Assembly (NCBI GenBank): GCA_965262395.1
Contig: OZ253531.1
Coordinates: 806,001 to 870,000, forward strand
Length of the DNA stretch: 64,000 nt
Origin: CBDHFF01 sp965262395
GTDB taxonomy: Bacteria > Pseudomonadota > Alphaproteobacteria > Rickettsiales > Anaplasmataceae
Direction of reading: 5' to 3'
A program made the translations under genes and the position numbers. Below the pieces are notes generated by a model. The model ran no database searches, had not been told where the DNA came from, and worked only from the letters and a program-made list of their open reading frames with translations. Below are positions 1-9,095 of the stretch, one piece after another. Positions within the stretch are counted from its first letter, which is position 1. Each line of letters begins with the position of its first letter.

Positions 1-192
1 ATGAGTGATGATGCAGCGATAAGTGTAGAAATTGCAGATGTTCTTGGTAGCATAGAAGGCGGACATTTTAATGTTTCTAATGTATTAAAAATAAGTGATG
101 GGGGCATTATTAAGGCTCACGTAAAATATAGTAAGCTTTCTATGGAAGAGGGAGCTGTGCTTTCTGGTAATATTGAAGTTTTACATCATTAA
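1..192 (+). CDS. Bactofilin, C-terminal part (5' end outside window)
   Basis: The reading frame is open from the first base, and its 63 residues look like the last strands of a bactofilin beta-helix: alternating hydrophobic residues with regularly spaced glycines, ending in an EEGAVLSGNI-type turn typical of the family's C-terminus. Bactofilins polymerise spontaneously into cytoskeletal filaments or membrane patches and are usually 100-180 residues, so most of the domain should lie upstream. The ATG at base 1 is probably an internal methionine. The stop falls just before the next gene, suggesting co-transcription. The family call is by pattern only. Confidence 0.6.
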   Translation: MSDDAAISVEIADVLGSIEGGHFNVSNVLKISDGGIIKAHVKYSKLSMEEGAVLSGNIEVLHH

Positions 193-277
193 AAATTTCA
201 TTGACCGTTTCTTTGGGAATGTGTTACTCTGGGTCATTGTTTTTTGTCTTTTTTGTATTTTAGTTGAGGGGGTGTAT

Positions 278-1033
278 ATGGTTTTTACTAATGATAGTGA
301 GGTGGTTCATGTTTCTCGTGGTTCTATTAATACTGATCCAGCCTTAGAAGGACAGTCTTATATAACCTTTAGGCAGATGGTAAAAAAGTTTATTATACCT
401 GTACCTAGATTTATGGATGGTGGTGAACCTCTAGTTTATCCAATTGGACATGAGAAAAGTGGTTCTCCTATTGTGGATTGGAAAGGAGATCCAATAGGAC
501 AAGAAGGGATCGTGTTCATGAATGGTGTGGATAGTTCTGTTCAAGCCGCTCCATCTGATGGCAGATCTGTTATTATAGTTAATAATGTTACTGAAGAATT
601 TTTAACAATTTTTTCTGATATATTTAGTCGTTATGGCACATCAATACATAATTTTTCTTTTGCTCAGTTTAAATCTTTAATTGGGGAGATTTATACATAT
701 GGTGCTATAGATATGTATAATAGTGATGTTGACTATGTTAGTAACGCTGGCATGGAAGCTATCCATACATTTGATACTAATCTTGGCTTGTTTATGTTTT
801 CTAAAAAGCGAGTTTTTGGATGCATGGTAAAGGCTGCGTTTGGTGAATTTGATGGGCCTACTGTACAGAGATTTCGTGATAATGCAATTATAGTTTGGGA
901 TGATGAAGAAGGTACTGAAATGAGACTTATTCAGTCTAGTACATTTGAAAATACTTATATGAATGAAAATGGTACTAGAATTAATCTCAATGATGTGCCA
1001 GTACAAGAAGTTGCAAATAATATGCATAAATAG
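278..1033 (+). CDS. Conserved-looking protein of unknown function
   Basis: I do not recognise this 251-residue protein. I start it at ATG 278 because GAGGGGG lies about six bases upstream. The frame is also open back to a TTG at 173, which overlaps the bactofilin end by 20 bases and would add a hydrophobic stretch (about residues 15-36) able to act as a membrane anchor. The two starts therefore give soluble or membrane-tethered products. The middle is glycine/proline-rich (FMNGVD, APSDGRS) and the C-terminus is polar. It follows the bactofilin gene closely, so the two are probably co-transcribed. Confidence 0.55.
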   Translation: MVFTNDSEVVHVSRGSINTDPALEGQSYITFRQMVKKFIIPVPRFMDGGEPLVYPIGHEKSGSPIVDWKGDPIGQEGIVFMNGVDSSVQAAPSDGRSVIIVNNVTEEFLTIFSDIFSRYGTSIHNFSFAQFKSLIGEIYTYGAIDMYNSDVDYVSNAGMEAIHTFDTNLGLFMFSKKRVFGCMVKAAFGEFDGPTVQRFRDNAIIVWDDEEGTEMRLIQSSTFENTYMNENGTRINLNDVPVQEVANNMHK

Positions 1034-1077
1034 AGCTTATAATTTATTCTACTATAGATATATAGGTGATATTTTTT

Positions 1078-1101
1078 GTTCCTTACTATGCAGTAAGGAG
1101 C
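1078..1101. terminator. Hairpin after the unknown gene, possible terminator
   Basis: The arms GTTCCTTACT and AGTAAGGAGC pair over 10 bp (one wobble) around a 4-base loop, 45 bases after the stop of the upstream gene. A T-run precedes the stem on the plus strand and none follows directly, so this is not a classical intrinsic terminator. It may still act as a 3'-end stabiliser or a two-way terminator. Confidence 0.35.
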
Positions 1102-1254
1102 AGCTTTATAATTAAATTATTACTCTGTGTATTGTGTATTAAATTAATATTTTCCATTCGAAAATTTGGAATATAAATAATAACACTACCATGTTCTCAC
1201 ATATTTTATTTGTGGTGATTTATTTGATATAAGTAGTGTATTTTCTGCTTTTCT

Positions 1255-1288
1255 GCTGTTTGCTGTTTGCTGTTTGCTGTTTGCTGTT
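1255..1288. repeat. Heptamer tandem repeat (GCTGTTT)
   Basis: Almost five perfect tandem copies of the 7-base unit GCTGTTT lie in non-coding sequence. A 7-base unit can change length by slippage, making this a possible strain-typing or spacing polymorphism. No gene reads through it. Confidence 0.85.
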
Positions 1289-1440
1289 GTTTTGAATTTA
1301 TATTTGTTCGTATGATACATCTTGTATTTGTTTGTGTAGTAAGATTTTAGAAAATTTAAAGATGTTCTTTTGATATTAGAATATAAAATGTGAACATGAC
1401 CATTTATAGGGGTAAAATTGTAGCATAATATAATTATTAT

Positions 1441-2286
1441 TTATTCCCATTTTACCTCTGGGGGCATTGACATGAATATTGCCTCTATATTTCCTTCGGT
1501 TTCAATACCAAATTTTGTACCTCTATCGTACATCAAGTTAAATTCAACGTATCTACCTCTTTTGATTAATTGATGTTCCTTTTCTTCTTTAGACCATTTT
1601 TTATGTACATTATCTCGAATTATTTGCTCATATATCGTAATAAAATTTGTTCCTACATCTTTTGTGAATTCAAAATTATTATCCCATGAATCCTTGAGAT
1701 AGTCATAAAAAATTCCTCCTACCCCTCGTGGTTCTTTTCTGTGCTTAAGATAGAAATATTCAGCGCATAACCTTGAGAAATTTGGATAATATGATGGATC
1801 ATATTTATTACAAAGATTTTTTAATTCATTATGAAAAAATTTAATGGAGTCATTGTTTTTTGATTCATGATATGGTGTTAAATCCATTCCTCCACCAAAC
1901 CATTGTTGATTGGTAGATATGAATCTGGTGTTCATATGTATGGCTGGAATGAGTGGTGATTTCATATGAGAAACAACAGAAACGCCGGAGGCCCAAAATT
2001 TATTGTCATTTTCGTTTGCACCAGGAATAGACTTTGCAAATTCATCTAGAAATTTTCCATGTGCAATAGAAAAATTAACGCCTACTTTCTCAAAAATATT
2101 TCCCTTCATTGTGAACATATAACCGCCGCCGCCATCCGTTTCGTCAGGGTTAGGTCTTATCCATTTTTTTCTTTTGATTTCTGGATTTTTAGTACCAAAT
2201 TCTTTTTCTATAGAAATAAATCTTTGCTGTATAGCGTTTTGTAACTTTTGAAACCATGTAGCTGTTATCTCTGTGTTATCGATCAT
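1441..2286 (-). CDS. hemF: Oxygen-dependent coproporphyrinogen III oxidase
   Basis: HemF converts coproporphyrinogen III to protoporphyrinogen IX in the cytosol using oxygen, a late haem-synthesis step. The 281-residue length matches the family (about 300). Signature stretches are present: AIHMNTRF, then WFGGGMDLTPY with the substrate-pocket aspartate, then GVGGIFYDY, and near the C-terminus RGRYVEFNL followed by YDRGTKFGIET. The start ATG at 2286 precedes a complete N-terminal domain. It lies 41 bp downstream of the porin-like gene on the same strand and may be read from that promoter. Nothing suggests decay, which implies an aerobic life with its own haem synthesis. Confidence 0.95.
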   Translation of the reverse strand: MIDNTEITATWFQKLQNAIQQRFISIEKEFGTKNPEIKRKKWIRPNPDETDGGGGYMFTMKGNIFEKVGVNFSIAHGKFLDEFAKSIPGANENDNKFWASGVSVVSHMKSPLIPAIHMNTRFISTNQQWFGGGMDLTPYHESKNNDSIKFFHNELKNLCNKYDPSYYPNFSRLCAEYFYLKHRKEPRGVGGIFYDYLKDSWDNNFEFTKDVGTNFITIYEQIIRDNVHKKWSKEEKEHQLIKRGRYVEFNLMYDRGTKFGIETEGNIEAIFMSMPPEVKWE

Positions 2287-2327
2287 GACCTTTTCATAAT
2301 ATATTTTCTTGGAATCACATTATTTAT

Positions 2328-3170
2328 TTAAAAATCTAACTTTACACCAGCATTTATTGTGCTGTTTATATCATCTTTCTCAATTATGTTTATTTCTTTA
2401 TCATTATCAATAATAGTTTTTCTATATTCAATGGTTTTAAACAAATTATATTCAAGAAATGGTGTTAATTTAATAATATCATCTGCAGCAAGATTGAATT
2501 CTGCTCCCAAAGAAAGATTCATGAATTTACTACTATTGGTTCTATTATCTTGATCTAAATATTTTAGCATGAAGCTAGCAGGGCCGCTTTCATAGGAGGC
2601 TGTAGCATTCCATAATACTATATTTTGAAGTAGGTGATTTTCATAACCATCATTTAATGCCTCTTTTAATTCTGAGTAAGAGGCTGATATTTTCATTTGA
2701 TTAGCATATAAAAATTCTAATCCAACATTCCAAGTATGCAGGTTATTATTGTTATTTATTTCTATCCCATATTGATTTCCAAGTGAGTTTGGTACATTAA
2801 TTTTCTGTGAAAAAGACATATTCATTGATAATTGATCTAACACTTTTTCAAGCTTTATACCACCTTCTAAAGTTTTATTGTCAGTATCATTATAATTACC
2901 AATTTGGTTATATTTTACAGCAAATTGTAGACCAGAAAAACTTGGAGTATAAAAAGATATACTGGTAGGGGAATAATAAGGATTAGTTTTATCATTATCC
3001 TCTATATTATTTTTAGTATGTATTTCTTTACTTTGTACTTCATCATCTAAATCAAATTTTACTGATCCTAAGGTGTCATCTAAGAAGATAAAAGAGTTAT
3101 TATTATGTGTTGCATTTGCTTCTGAAGCAAAAAACAGTACACTTAACAATGCAGTCGCAACCCTTTTCAT
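2328..3170 (-). CDS. Outer-membrane porin-like beta-barrel protein
   Basis: This 280-residue protein begins with a typical Sec signal peptide: two basic residues, a hydrophobic core, and a likely cut after SEANA near residue 21. The rest is made of alternating polar/hydrophobic stretches separated by Asn/Asp/Lys-rich loops, as in a transmembrane beta-barrel. It ends in phenylalanine (GVKLDF), the usual recognition signal for barrel assembly. It probably makes a pore or surface antigen in the outer membrane. I cannot name a subfamily. It is the first gene of a possible pair with hemF. Confidence 0.7.
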   Translation of the reverse strand: MKRVATALLSVLFFASEANATHNNNSFIFLDDTLGSVKFDLDDEVQSKEIHTKNNIEDNDKTNPYYSPTSISFYTPSFSGLQFAVKYNQIGNYNDTDNKTLEGGIKLEKVLDQLSMNMSFSQKINVPNSLGNQYGIEINNNNNLHTWNVGLEFLYANQMKISASYSELKEALNDGYENHLLQNIVLWNATASYESGPASFMLKYLDQDNRTNSSKFMNLSLGAEFNLAADDIIKLTPFLEYNLFKTIEYRKTIIDNDKEINIIEKDDINSTINAGVKLDF

Positions 3171-3361
3171 TATTAACTACTAAGCCACCATATAAATACT
3201 ACTGGAACAGTATCGCACCTTATTTTATATATGTAAATATTTCTTTAAGTCGTTGGCATAGGTGCAAACATATTGCATAGCAATAAAGCTATAAAATAGT
3301 GTCATATCATAATTTATTTAACATTTTTTTGGATATCCAGAGCCTATAAATAGAAGAAGCC

Positions 3362-3400
3362 AATAATTATGTGTATAAATTGCTACACATCATAATTATT
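3362..3400 (-). terminator. Hairpin downstream of xseA
   Basis: A 14-bp arm (AATAATTATGTGTA) pairs with a downstream arm carrying a three-base bulge, around an 8-base loop. It lies 44-82 bases after the xseA stop on the minus strand and upstream of the porin gene. The stem is AT-rich and lacks a following T-run, so terminator function is uncertain. Confidence 0.35.
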
Positions 3401-3443
3401 CTTAAATTGACATTATAATTATAGCTAAATAATAATAATTTGG

Positions 3444-4568
3444 TCAAGGTATTTTTTTATAACTATTAATACATTTTTTTATATATTTAAAAAGTAATTC
3501 AATATATTTTTCTTGCATCTTTATTATGTAGTGTGAATTATTAATTTTTAGGCTTCTTAGTTGTAGATTTTTTAAGGCTAATTGTGATTTAGTAGTTGTT
3601 TTGATTTGATGCATAATATTCATTATAGTTACATTATGTTGATCAATGATTTTTCTTGGATTACCCAAGGTTTTATACAATTCTGTGATGCGATATAACT
3701 TCATATTAGTTATATTTAAATATGATTTATTAATGTTTTGCTTTAACAAAAAAATATTTGATTTCATTGTTGATAATAATGGAAGTATTTCTTCTATAGC
3801 TGCAGTTGGTGTAGGAACATATTTATCTGCAACATAGTCTGTGAGTGTGGTATCTGTTTCATGCCCTATTGCAGATATTACTGGTATAGATGAATTGGCA
3901 ATTGCCCGAACAATTTCTTCTGAATTAAAATTCCATAAATCTTCTATGCTACCTCCTCCTCTTGCTATAATGATTACTTCAGGTTTATCGCATGGTTCAA
4001 GATTATTAAGCAAATTAATTGAGTATGTTACCTCTTTAATGGTATTATTTCCTTGTATTGATGTAGGAGAAACAATTATTCTTGCAGACATTCTACCTTT
4101 TAATCTATTGATCATGTCATGAAGTACAGCGCCAGATATGGATGTTATGATACCAATAGTCTTAGGATAGCTAGGCATAGCTTGTTTTCTTATATCATTA
4201 AAAATACCCTCTTGTGCCAGTTTCTTCTTACGTTCTTCTAAGATTTTCATCAAAGAGCCCACGCCATATACTGCAAATTCTTTTATAATTAATTGATATT
4301 TGGATCTATTAGGGTAGGTTGTTATGTAGCCTGTGCATATTACTTCCATGCCATTTTCGGGGGGTATATTTAATGGAGTGCCTTTCCAGCATATGGCATC
4401 TATAACGGCATTATTATCCTTCAGAGACATATATATATGTCCAGAAGAAGCTTTTGTAAGGTTGCTGATTTCTCCTTTTATTCGTAAATCATAAAAACTT
4501 TCTTCTATTATAGATTTAATTATCTGAGAAATTTCTGTAACGGTTTGATAAGTAGGATTGCTTGACAT
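3444..4568 (-). CDS. xseA: Exodeoxyribonuclease VII large subunit
   Basis: XseA, with small subunit XseB, degrades single-stranded DNA into short oligonucleotides. The first ~100 residues form the OB-fold DNA-binding domain (GHIYMSLKD, ICTGYITTYP). The catalytic domain follows with IARGGGSIEDLWNFN and PVISAIGHETDTTLTDYVAD, the best conserved part of the family. At 374 residues it is shorter than the ~450 of E. coli, and the C-terminal coiled-coil region is reduced to a lysine-rich tail. This may weaken XseB binding. xseB is not visible in this window. Confidence 0.93.
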   Translation of the reverse strand: MSSNPTYQTVTEISQIIKSIIEESFYDLRIKGEISNLTKASSGHIYMSLKDNNAVIDAICWKGTPLNIPPENGMEVICTGYITTYPNRSKYQLIIKEFAVYGVGSLMKILEERKKKLAQEGIFNDIRKQAMPSYPKTIGIITSISGAVLHDMINRLKGRMSARIIVSPTSIQGNNTIKEVTYSINLLNNLEPCDKPEVIIIARGGGSIEDLWNFNSEEIVRAIANSSIPVISAIGHETDTTLTDYVADKYVPTPTAAIEEILPLLSTMKSNIFLLKQNINKSYLNITNMKLYRITELYKTLGNPRKIIDQHNVTIMNIMHQIKTTTKSQLALKNLQLRSLKINNSHYIIKMQEKYIELLFKYIKKCINSYKKIP

Positions 4569-4678
4569 TATTAATTAATTTTACTTATTTGATAAATTTG
4601 AGTATATATTATCTTGTACTTCATAAATACAAGTATTATTTCAATAATTATTAGGTTGTAATATTGTATATATCTACC

Positions 4679-4903
4679 ATGTTCAAATTATTTTTTACAT
4701 TATTTTTTCATAGTGAGAAAATAATCTATGAACAAAGAGTCAAGGATGACATAGATTTATTTGTAGAACGTGAGCTATATTACCTTAATAAGCTGACCAA
4801 AGAAAAACTCAGAAAGAAACAAATGAACAAAAGAAATGTTAGTGATCTTGATCAAGATACATTAAGAGATGCCATTAATTTGGCGAAACAGTGTATGAAA
4901 TAA
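4679..4903 (+). CDS. Small charged protein of unknown function
   Basis: A 74-residue protein if started at ATG 4679; a TTG at 4664 would add five residues. It opens with a short hydrophobic stretch (FKLFFTLFF) and continues as a lysine/glutamate-rich, probably helical region. I recognise no family. It stands alone between the divergent xseA and the histidine-kinase-like gene. The lack of a clear ribosome-binding site makes expression uncertain. Confidence 0.4.
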   Translation: MFKLFFTLFFHSEKIIYEQRVKDDIDLFVERELYYLNKLTKEKLRKKQMNKRNVSDLDQDTLRDAINLAKQCMK

Positions 4904-4995
4904 TATAGATGTGCTGCTTTTTATTCATATAATTAAAGATATGTTAATCTATTTTAGATAGAAAGCCATTGTTACTATTGATATCAGTTATATTA

Positions 4996-6363
4996 ATGTC
5001 TTCTGTTTCAAGATATTTTCGTATGTTGCTAGTTGTAGTATTGTTCTCGACCACAGCTGCTTTTAGTTCATTGGTTTTTTCTAATAGGTTATCAGAAATC
5101 TTCATAGATGGTGGAATTGAGTCTGAAGGTAATAACATATATACAATATTTGATAATGCGATTTGGAGTAGATATAGTTCAGTTTTTGATAATTTATATA
5201 ATTTACCCAAGGAAGAGTGGAATGAAAACGAAGAATTAGAGAGATTCAAGTTAGTGTTTGCTCAGGTTTTTAAAAATATACCGTCTGTTACTAGTATCTC
5301 TTTATATGATAGAGAAGGGAAGTTAGTCATTTCTGCTACTGATATAGTAGACAGAAAGGTTGATACTAAGCTTGCTTCTGATTTTTCTCTAGATAAAACA
5401 GTTATTTTAAAGAATTCAAAGACAATAGTTAAACCTATCTATACTAAAGAAAATCCTAAAACGACCAGCGCCATTATGGCTATAAAATTTAAAGATAATT
5501 ATGCTGATATGGGAGTTAAAGAAATAGTTAGATTTATAATTATTGCCTTAATATCATTTGTAATAATGACTATTATCTATATATACATATATGACCTAAG
5601 GTCAGTAAGAGCCATAATAAAACAGTATAATGAAAGTTTAGAGTTGGCTGAGCAATATGATTCCATTCAGAAATACTATAGTAATCAATCTAAATTTATG
5701 GCTTATTTAATTAACATATTAAATGATAAGGTTAGATCGATATTTAGTAAGGTTAAATCTATTAGAAAAATTTTAAGAGATTCTACAGAAGATAACAAAG
5801 ATTTGTTATCCGAGTTTCCAGCTGTTTCTAAACTTTCTAATGTAGCTACAGAATGTTCTAGTAACATAACCCGTTTTTGTAATGTATATAGCAATAATGT
5901 AGAATTTGAATCTATAGATTTAAAAGAAATTATAAATTCTTGTGTGAATAATTCACTTGAATATGCTAGCAAGATTAATATTGAAATTGATTATTCAGCA
6001 GACAAAGATGAGGTTAAAGTTTCCTCATCCGAAGCAGAATTAATTGGAGTTACTCTTAATCTATTAAAGAGCGTTATAGATCATAGTATCGAAGGTAGTA
6101 CAATATTCTTATCATTAAGGATTATGGAGAAAAATGCAGGGTTGGTTATTGTCTTTAGAGGTAGAGAGTCTATTCTTACCAAGATTAGTGATAAGGGTTT
6201 TGATAATATTGATTATACAAAAATGGATCATTCAGACTACGTGCTTAGCACTAATGGTTATATAGCGAGGAAGTTCATGCAAGACTCCGGTGGCGATTTC
6301 ATTTTAAGTGAAGATGAAGACGAAGGAAGTAAAATAGTTCTAATATTTGAGAGATCTTCTTAA
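4996..6363 (+). CDS. Membrane histidine-kinase-like protein lacking catalytic motifs
   Basis: The plan is that of a sensor kinase. One membrane helix lies near residues 9-30, followed by an outside domain of about 145 residues and a second helix near 179-198. A helical dimerisation-like segment follows, and then a C-terminal region shaped like an HATPase domain. The segment around residues 232-248 (SKFMAYLINILNDKV) sits where the H-box should be but has no histidine. The N-box equivalent (LLKSVIDHS) lacks the usual asparagine, and no DxGxG box is seen. It ends in the family-like GGDFILSEDEDEGSKI. I start at ATG 4996; a TTG at 4969 is possible. It is probably a pseudokinase or a scaffold. Confidence 0.55.
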   Translation: MSSVSRYFRMLLVVVLFSTTAAFSSLVFSNRLSEIFIDGGIESEGNNIYTIFDNAIWSRYSSVFDNLYNLPKEEWNENEELERFKLVFAQVFKNIPSVTSISLYDREGKLVISATDIVDRKVDTKLASDFSLDKTVILKNSKTIVKPIYTKENPKTTSAIMAIKFKDNYADMGVKEIVRFIIIALISFVIMTIIYIYIYDLRSVRAIIKQYNESLELAEQYDSIQKYYSNQSKFMAYLINILNDKVRSIFSKVKSIRKILRDSTEDNKDLLSEFPAVSKLSNVATECSSNITRFCNVYSNNVEFESIDLKEIINSCVNNSLEYASKINIEIDYSADKDEVKVSSSEAELIGVTLNLLKSVIDHSIEGSTIFLSLRIMEKNAGLVIVFRGRESILTKISDKGFDNIDYTKMDHSDYVLSTNGYIARKFMQDSGGDFILSEDEDEGSKIVLIFERSS

Positions 6364-6466
6364 TTTTTATACGTAATTTGAATTATTAATGTAACAAGTT
6401 TACAGCAAATTAATATCTTTATATTAACCTACTAATAGATTAAAATATATATTTTTGGTGTGAGTT

Positions 6467-7135
6467 ATGCCTGGTGGTGATGGTGGGCCTGATTTATCGG
6501 CTCAGGTTGGTGCTTTATTATCTGGTCAAGATACTGATAGTGCTCAAGCAAAAGGTGAAAAAGGCCCAGCCCAGATGGCCGCTATACAAGCGACAATTCT
6601 TGCTGCTGTTATTGATGCTTCTGAGAAAAATGGCGCAGTTATGGGCGCCCTTTTTGGTAAACTTGAGGAAGCAGCAGGTAATCTACAACAGATACCTGGA
6701 TGGAAGGCATTTTTCAGTGCTGATATGAGTATCACCGGTCTTAATATATTAAGTGATTTAAGAGGTTTAGATGGGCCAATTAAAGCAGCATTCGAAGGTG
6801 GCCACAGTGATGATGGTGCCCCGTTTGATTTCCAAAATGCCTACGATGGGGCTCTAGATTCAATTAATCATGGTATAGGCGAGGGTGGTGACGTAGAATT
6901 GTTTGGTAGCTCATTATTAGAGGCGAATCATATGATACGAGATGATCCTGCAATGAGCTCAAGCATTAATGATGTTCAGGATATGGTATCAGCTATTAGG
7001 GGATTGGATGGAGCAGATCCAGCATCTTCTGTGTCTGAGAAGAGTATTGGGCATCTTTCGCCCGATAATTCTCCTAATATGAATGCGAATATGAATATGG
7101 GTATGAATCAGCCTATGGCTGCTGGTGCCGCCTAA
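6467..7135 (+). CDS. Gly/Ala/Asp-rich protein of unknown function near motAB
   Basis: This 222-residue soluble-looking protein has no cysteine and no membrane segment. The N-terminus is glycine-rich (MPGGDGGPDLS). The middle is alanine-rich and helical (AAIQATILAAVID), and the tail is low-complexity with NMNANMNMGM before AAGAA. Its base composition is richer in G than neighbouring DNA because of the amino-acid content. It lies about 100 bp after the pseudokinase gene and ends 6 bp from the convergent motB stop. No family is recognised. A motility link is only positional. Confidence 0.5.
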   Translation: MPGGDGGPDLSAQVGALLSGQDTDSAQAKGEKGPAQMAAIQATILAAVIDASEKNGAVMGALFGKLEEAAGNLQQIPGWKAFFSADMSITGLNILSDLRGLDGPIKAAFEGGHSDDGAPFDFQNAYDGALDSINHGIGEGGDVELFGSSLLEANHMIRDDPAMSSSINDVQDMVSAIRGLDGADPASSVSEKSIGHLSPDNSPNMNANMNMGMNQPMAAGAA

Positions 7136-7143
7136 TTTTATTT

Positions 7144-8028
7144 TTATTTATCTAATTTATTAAAGAAACCACCTGGAGAATTTGATTTGCTATCTGGCAT
7201 GAATACATTTGGTTTTAGTAATGTTATTCCCACTCTACGATTCTTTATATCTCTTGGGTTTTCTGGAATGGAAGGTTCCACAGCAGCTTTGCCAATTATC
7301 CGGGCTATTTGATCCTTATCTAAGCCAGAATTAATCATAAATCTTCTTACTGCCCCAGCTCTATCAGATGAAAGTTCCCAATTACCGTAGTTTGCTCCCT
7401 TATTTTTTATAGGGGCGCTATCCGTATGGCCAGCTATTGATACATAATTTGGGACATAATATATAAGTTTTACGATATGTTTAAGTATTTTTTTTAGATC
7501 TTCTGAGGGCTCGCTTTTTCCATGTTCAAATAATTTTAGTGGGGGATCATCCTTACTACTAGATATTTGTATTAAAAGACCATCAGAAGTCATTTCTACA
7601 GCTATATTTTCTTTGAAGTCCTGTATATCCTCGGCTTCTTCTACTGATTTCTGTAATTCTTTTCCCAACATATTTAATTTTTCTTCATCTAAGCCATCAT
7701 TATCTCCATCTCTAGGAGAGCCAAAGGTAAGTTCTTGTCCACCAGGTTTATCGGATTTGTTATCTTCGCTTTCAAATGTATCATCGAACTGCCCTTTCCC
7801 AGATAAAGCACCACTTTCACCTATTACACCTTCAGAGGGGGTAAAATAATCTGCAATTCCCACTAATTGATCTTCACTAGCTTGAGATAATAGCCACATT
7901 AAAAGAAAGAAGGCCATCATTGCCGTTACAAAGTCAGCATATGCAATTTTCCATGCACCACCATGATGGCCATGCCCACCTTTTTTGATCTTTTTGATTA
8001 TTATAGTGCTTTCACCTTTGTCTGCCAT
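7144..8028 (-). CDS. motB: Flagellar motor stator protein MotB
   Basis: MotB anchors the stator to peptidoglycan and carries the proton-binding aspartate. One membrane helix near residues 28-50 contains YADFVTAMMAFF, with Asp32 at the position of the essential E. coli Asp32. The C-terminal OmpA-like domain shows IAGHTDSAP and LSSDRAGAVRRFM. I choose ATG 8028 because AAGGA sits six bases upstream; a TTG at 8034 is less likely. A long acidic linker (about residues 75-145) separates helix and anchor. The gene lies just downstream of motA, as is usual for stator pairs. Confidence 0.95.
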   Translation of the reverse strand: MADKGESTIIIKKIKKGGHGHHGGAWKIAYADFVTAMMAFFLLMWLLSQASEDQLVGIADYFTPSEGVIGESGALSGKGQFDDTFESEDNKSDKPGGQELTFGSPRDGDNDGLDEEKLNMLGKELQKSVEEAEDIQDFKENIAVEMTSDGLLIQISSSKDDPPLKLFEHGKSEPSEDLKKILKHIVKLIYYVPNYVSIAGHTDSAPIKNKGANYGNWELSSDRAGAVRRFMINSGLDKDQIARIIGKAAVEPSIPENPRDIKNRRVGITLLKPNVFMPDSKSNSPGGFFNKLDK

Positions 8029-8047
8029 GGTCAATCCTTATCAATTA

Positions 8048-8902
8048 TTATTCAGCATTCAGTATTTCATCTAACTCTGTGAAACTAGGTCTAAGATGTT
8101 GAGGAATAGCCTTTCTAGTGAATTCTATTGAAATTGCAGGTGCATTGCCTTTCATATTTGCTAAGATTGCAACCTTTATACAATCTAGAAAATGACTCTC
8201 CGCATCAGAGAATTTGGTACAAAATGTTGCAATGGGTGCTAATATTCCATATGAAATTAAAATTCCAAAGAACGTACCTACCAGTGCCGCACCAATTGCG
8301 TGCCCTAATACATCAGGTGGTTCACTTATTAATCCCATCGTGTGAATTACTCCTAATACTGCAGCAACAATACCAAGTGCAGGTGTACTATCTGCAAATG
8401 TTGTAATTGCTCCGTTTACATTTGCCGCGTCATGGTGATGCGCATCTAATTCAGCCGCCATTAAATCATCTAGTTGATAATAGTCATCAACACCCATAAT
8501 TATAATTCTCATGTAATCACAGAAAAAGTCAACAGCATGGTGATCTTTTGCTACTTTTGGATAATTATTGAATAATTCACTCTCATGTGGATTATCTAAG
8601 TCACTTTCTATGGCTAATAAACCCTTACTCTTCACTGTTTTAAACATTTCAAAGAGAAATTTCATTAATTCCAAATAATCATCTTTTTTATAAGGATTTC
8701 CTTTGAATAAATATCCAAAGTGCTTCAATGAAGCTTTTAATACAAATCCAGGGTTTCCTAATATAAAAGCACCGACCGCGGAGCCTAGAATAATTACAAA
8801 CTCATATGGCTGCCATAGTATAGCAAAGTGTCCGCCTGCGGCTCCATATCCTCCAGCAACACAACCCAAAACTAGAATCATACCAACGAGAAAAAGTATC
8901 AT
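8048..8902 (-). CDS. motA: Flagellar motor stator protein MotA
   Basis: MotA forms the ring of the proton-driven stator around MotB. The 284-residue protein has two N-terminal helices (VGMILVLGCVAGG, FVIILGSAVGAFI), a large cytoplasmic loop, and two further helices. The second pair includes the conserved PALGIVAAVLGVIHTMG and GTFFGILISYGILAP. Length and arrangement match the family. It is followed by motB after about 17 bp, so both are made from one message. No other flagellar gene is in the window. Confidence 0.95.
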   Translation of the reverse strand: MILFLVGMILVLGCVAGGYGAAGGHFAILWQPYEFVIILGSAVGAFILGNPGFVLKASLKHFGYLFKGNPYKKDDYLELMKFLFEMFKTVKSKGLLAIESDLDNPHESELFNNYPKVAKDHHAVDFFCDYMRIIIMGVDDYYQLDDLMAAELDAHHHDAANVNGAITTFADSTPALGIVAAVLGVIHTMGLISEPPDVLGHAIGAALVGTFFGILISYGILAPIATFCTKFSDAESHFLDCIKVAILANMKGNAPAISIEFTRKAIPQHLRPSFTELDEILNAE

Positions 8903-9095
8903 AATATATTCTTAAATAGGAATAATAATTGCCTCAAGATAAATCCTAATTATTAAATATATGTTAATGTGATTATACGTTATCTAAGCAATTTTATGTC
9001 TTTCATTATATTACTATTTTAGCATGAAGTAACAATCAAAAAATAGGGCTGTATTAGTTAAATCAGAGTGTAATATACCGAGGATCTTTATAAAG

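Larger units (their letters stand above)
1034..1440. other. Intergenic region with hairpin and heptamer repeat
   Basis: These 407 bp lie between convergent genes. They hold a 10-bp hairpin at 1078-1101 and a perfect heptamer tandem repeat at 1255-1288. I see no open frame of useful length and no RNA gene. Confidence 0.6.

Noticed and set aside
7613..7849. Plus-strand 78-residue frame within motB
   Set aside because: Shadow of the acidic linker of motB; no ribosome-binding site and no similarity.
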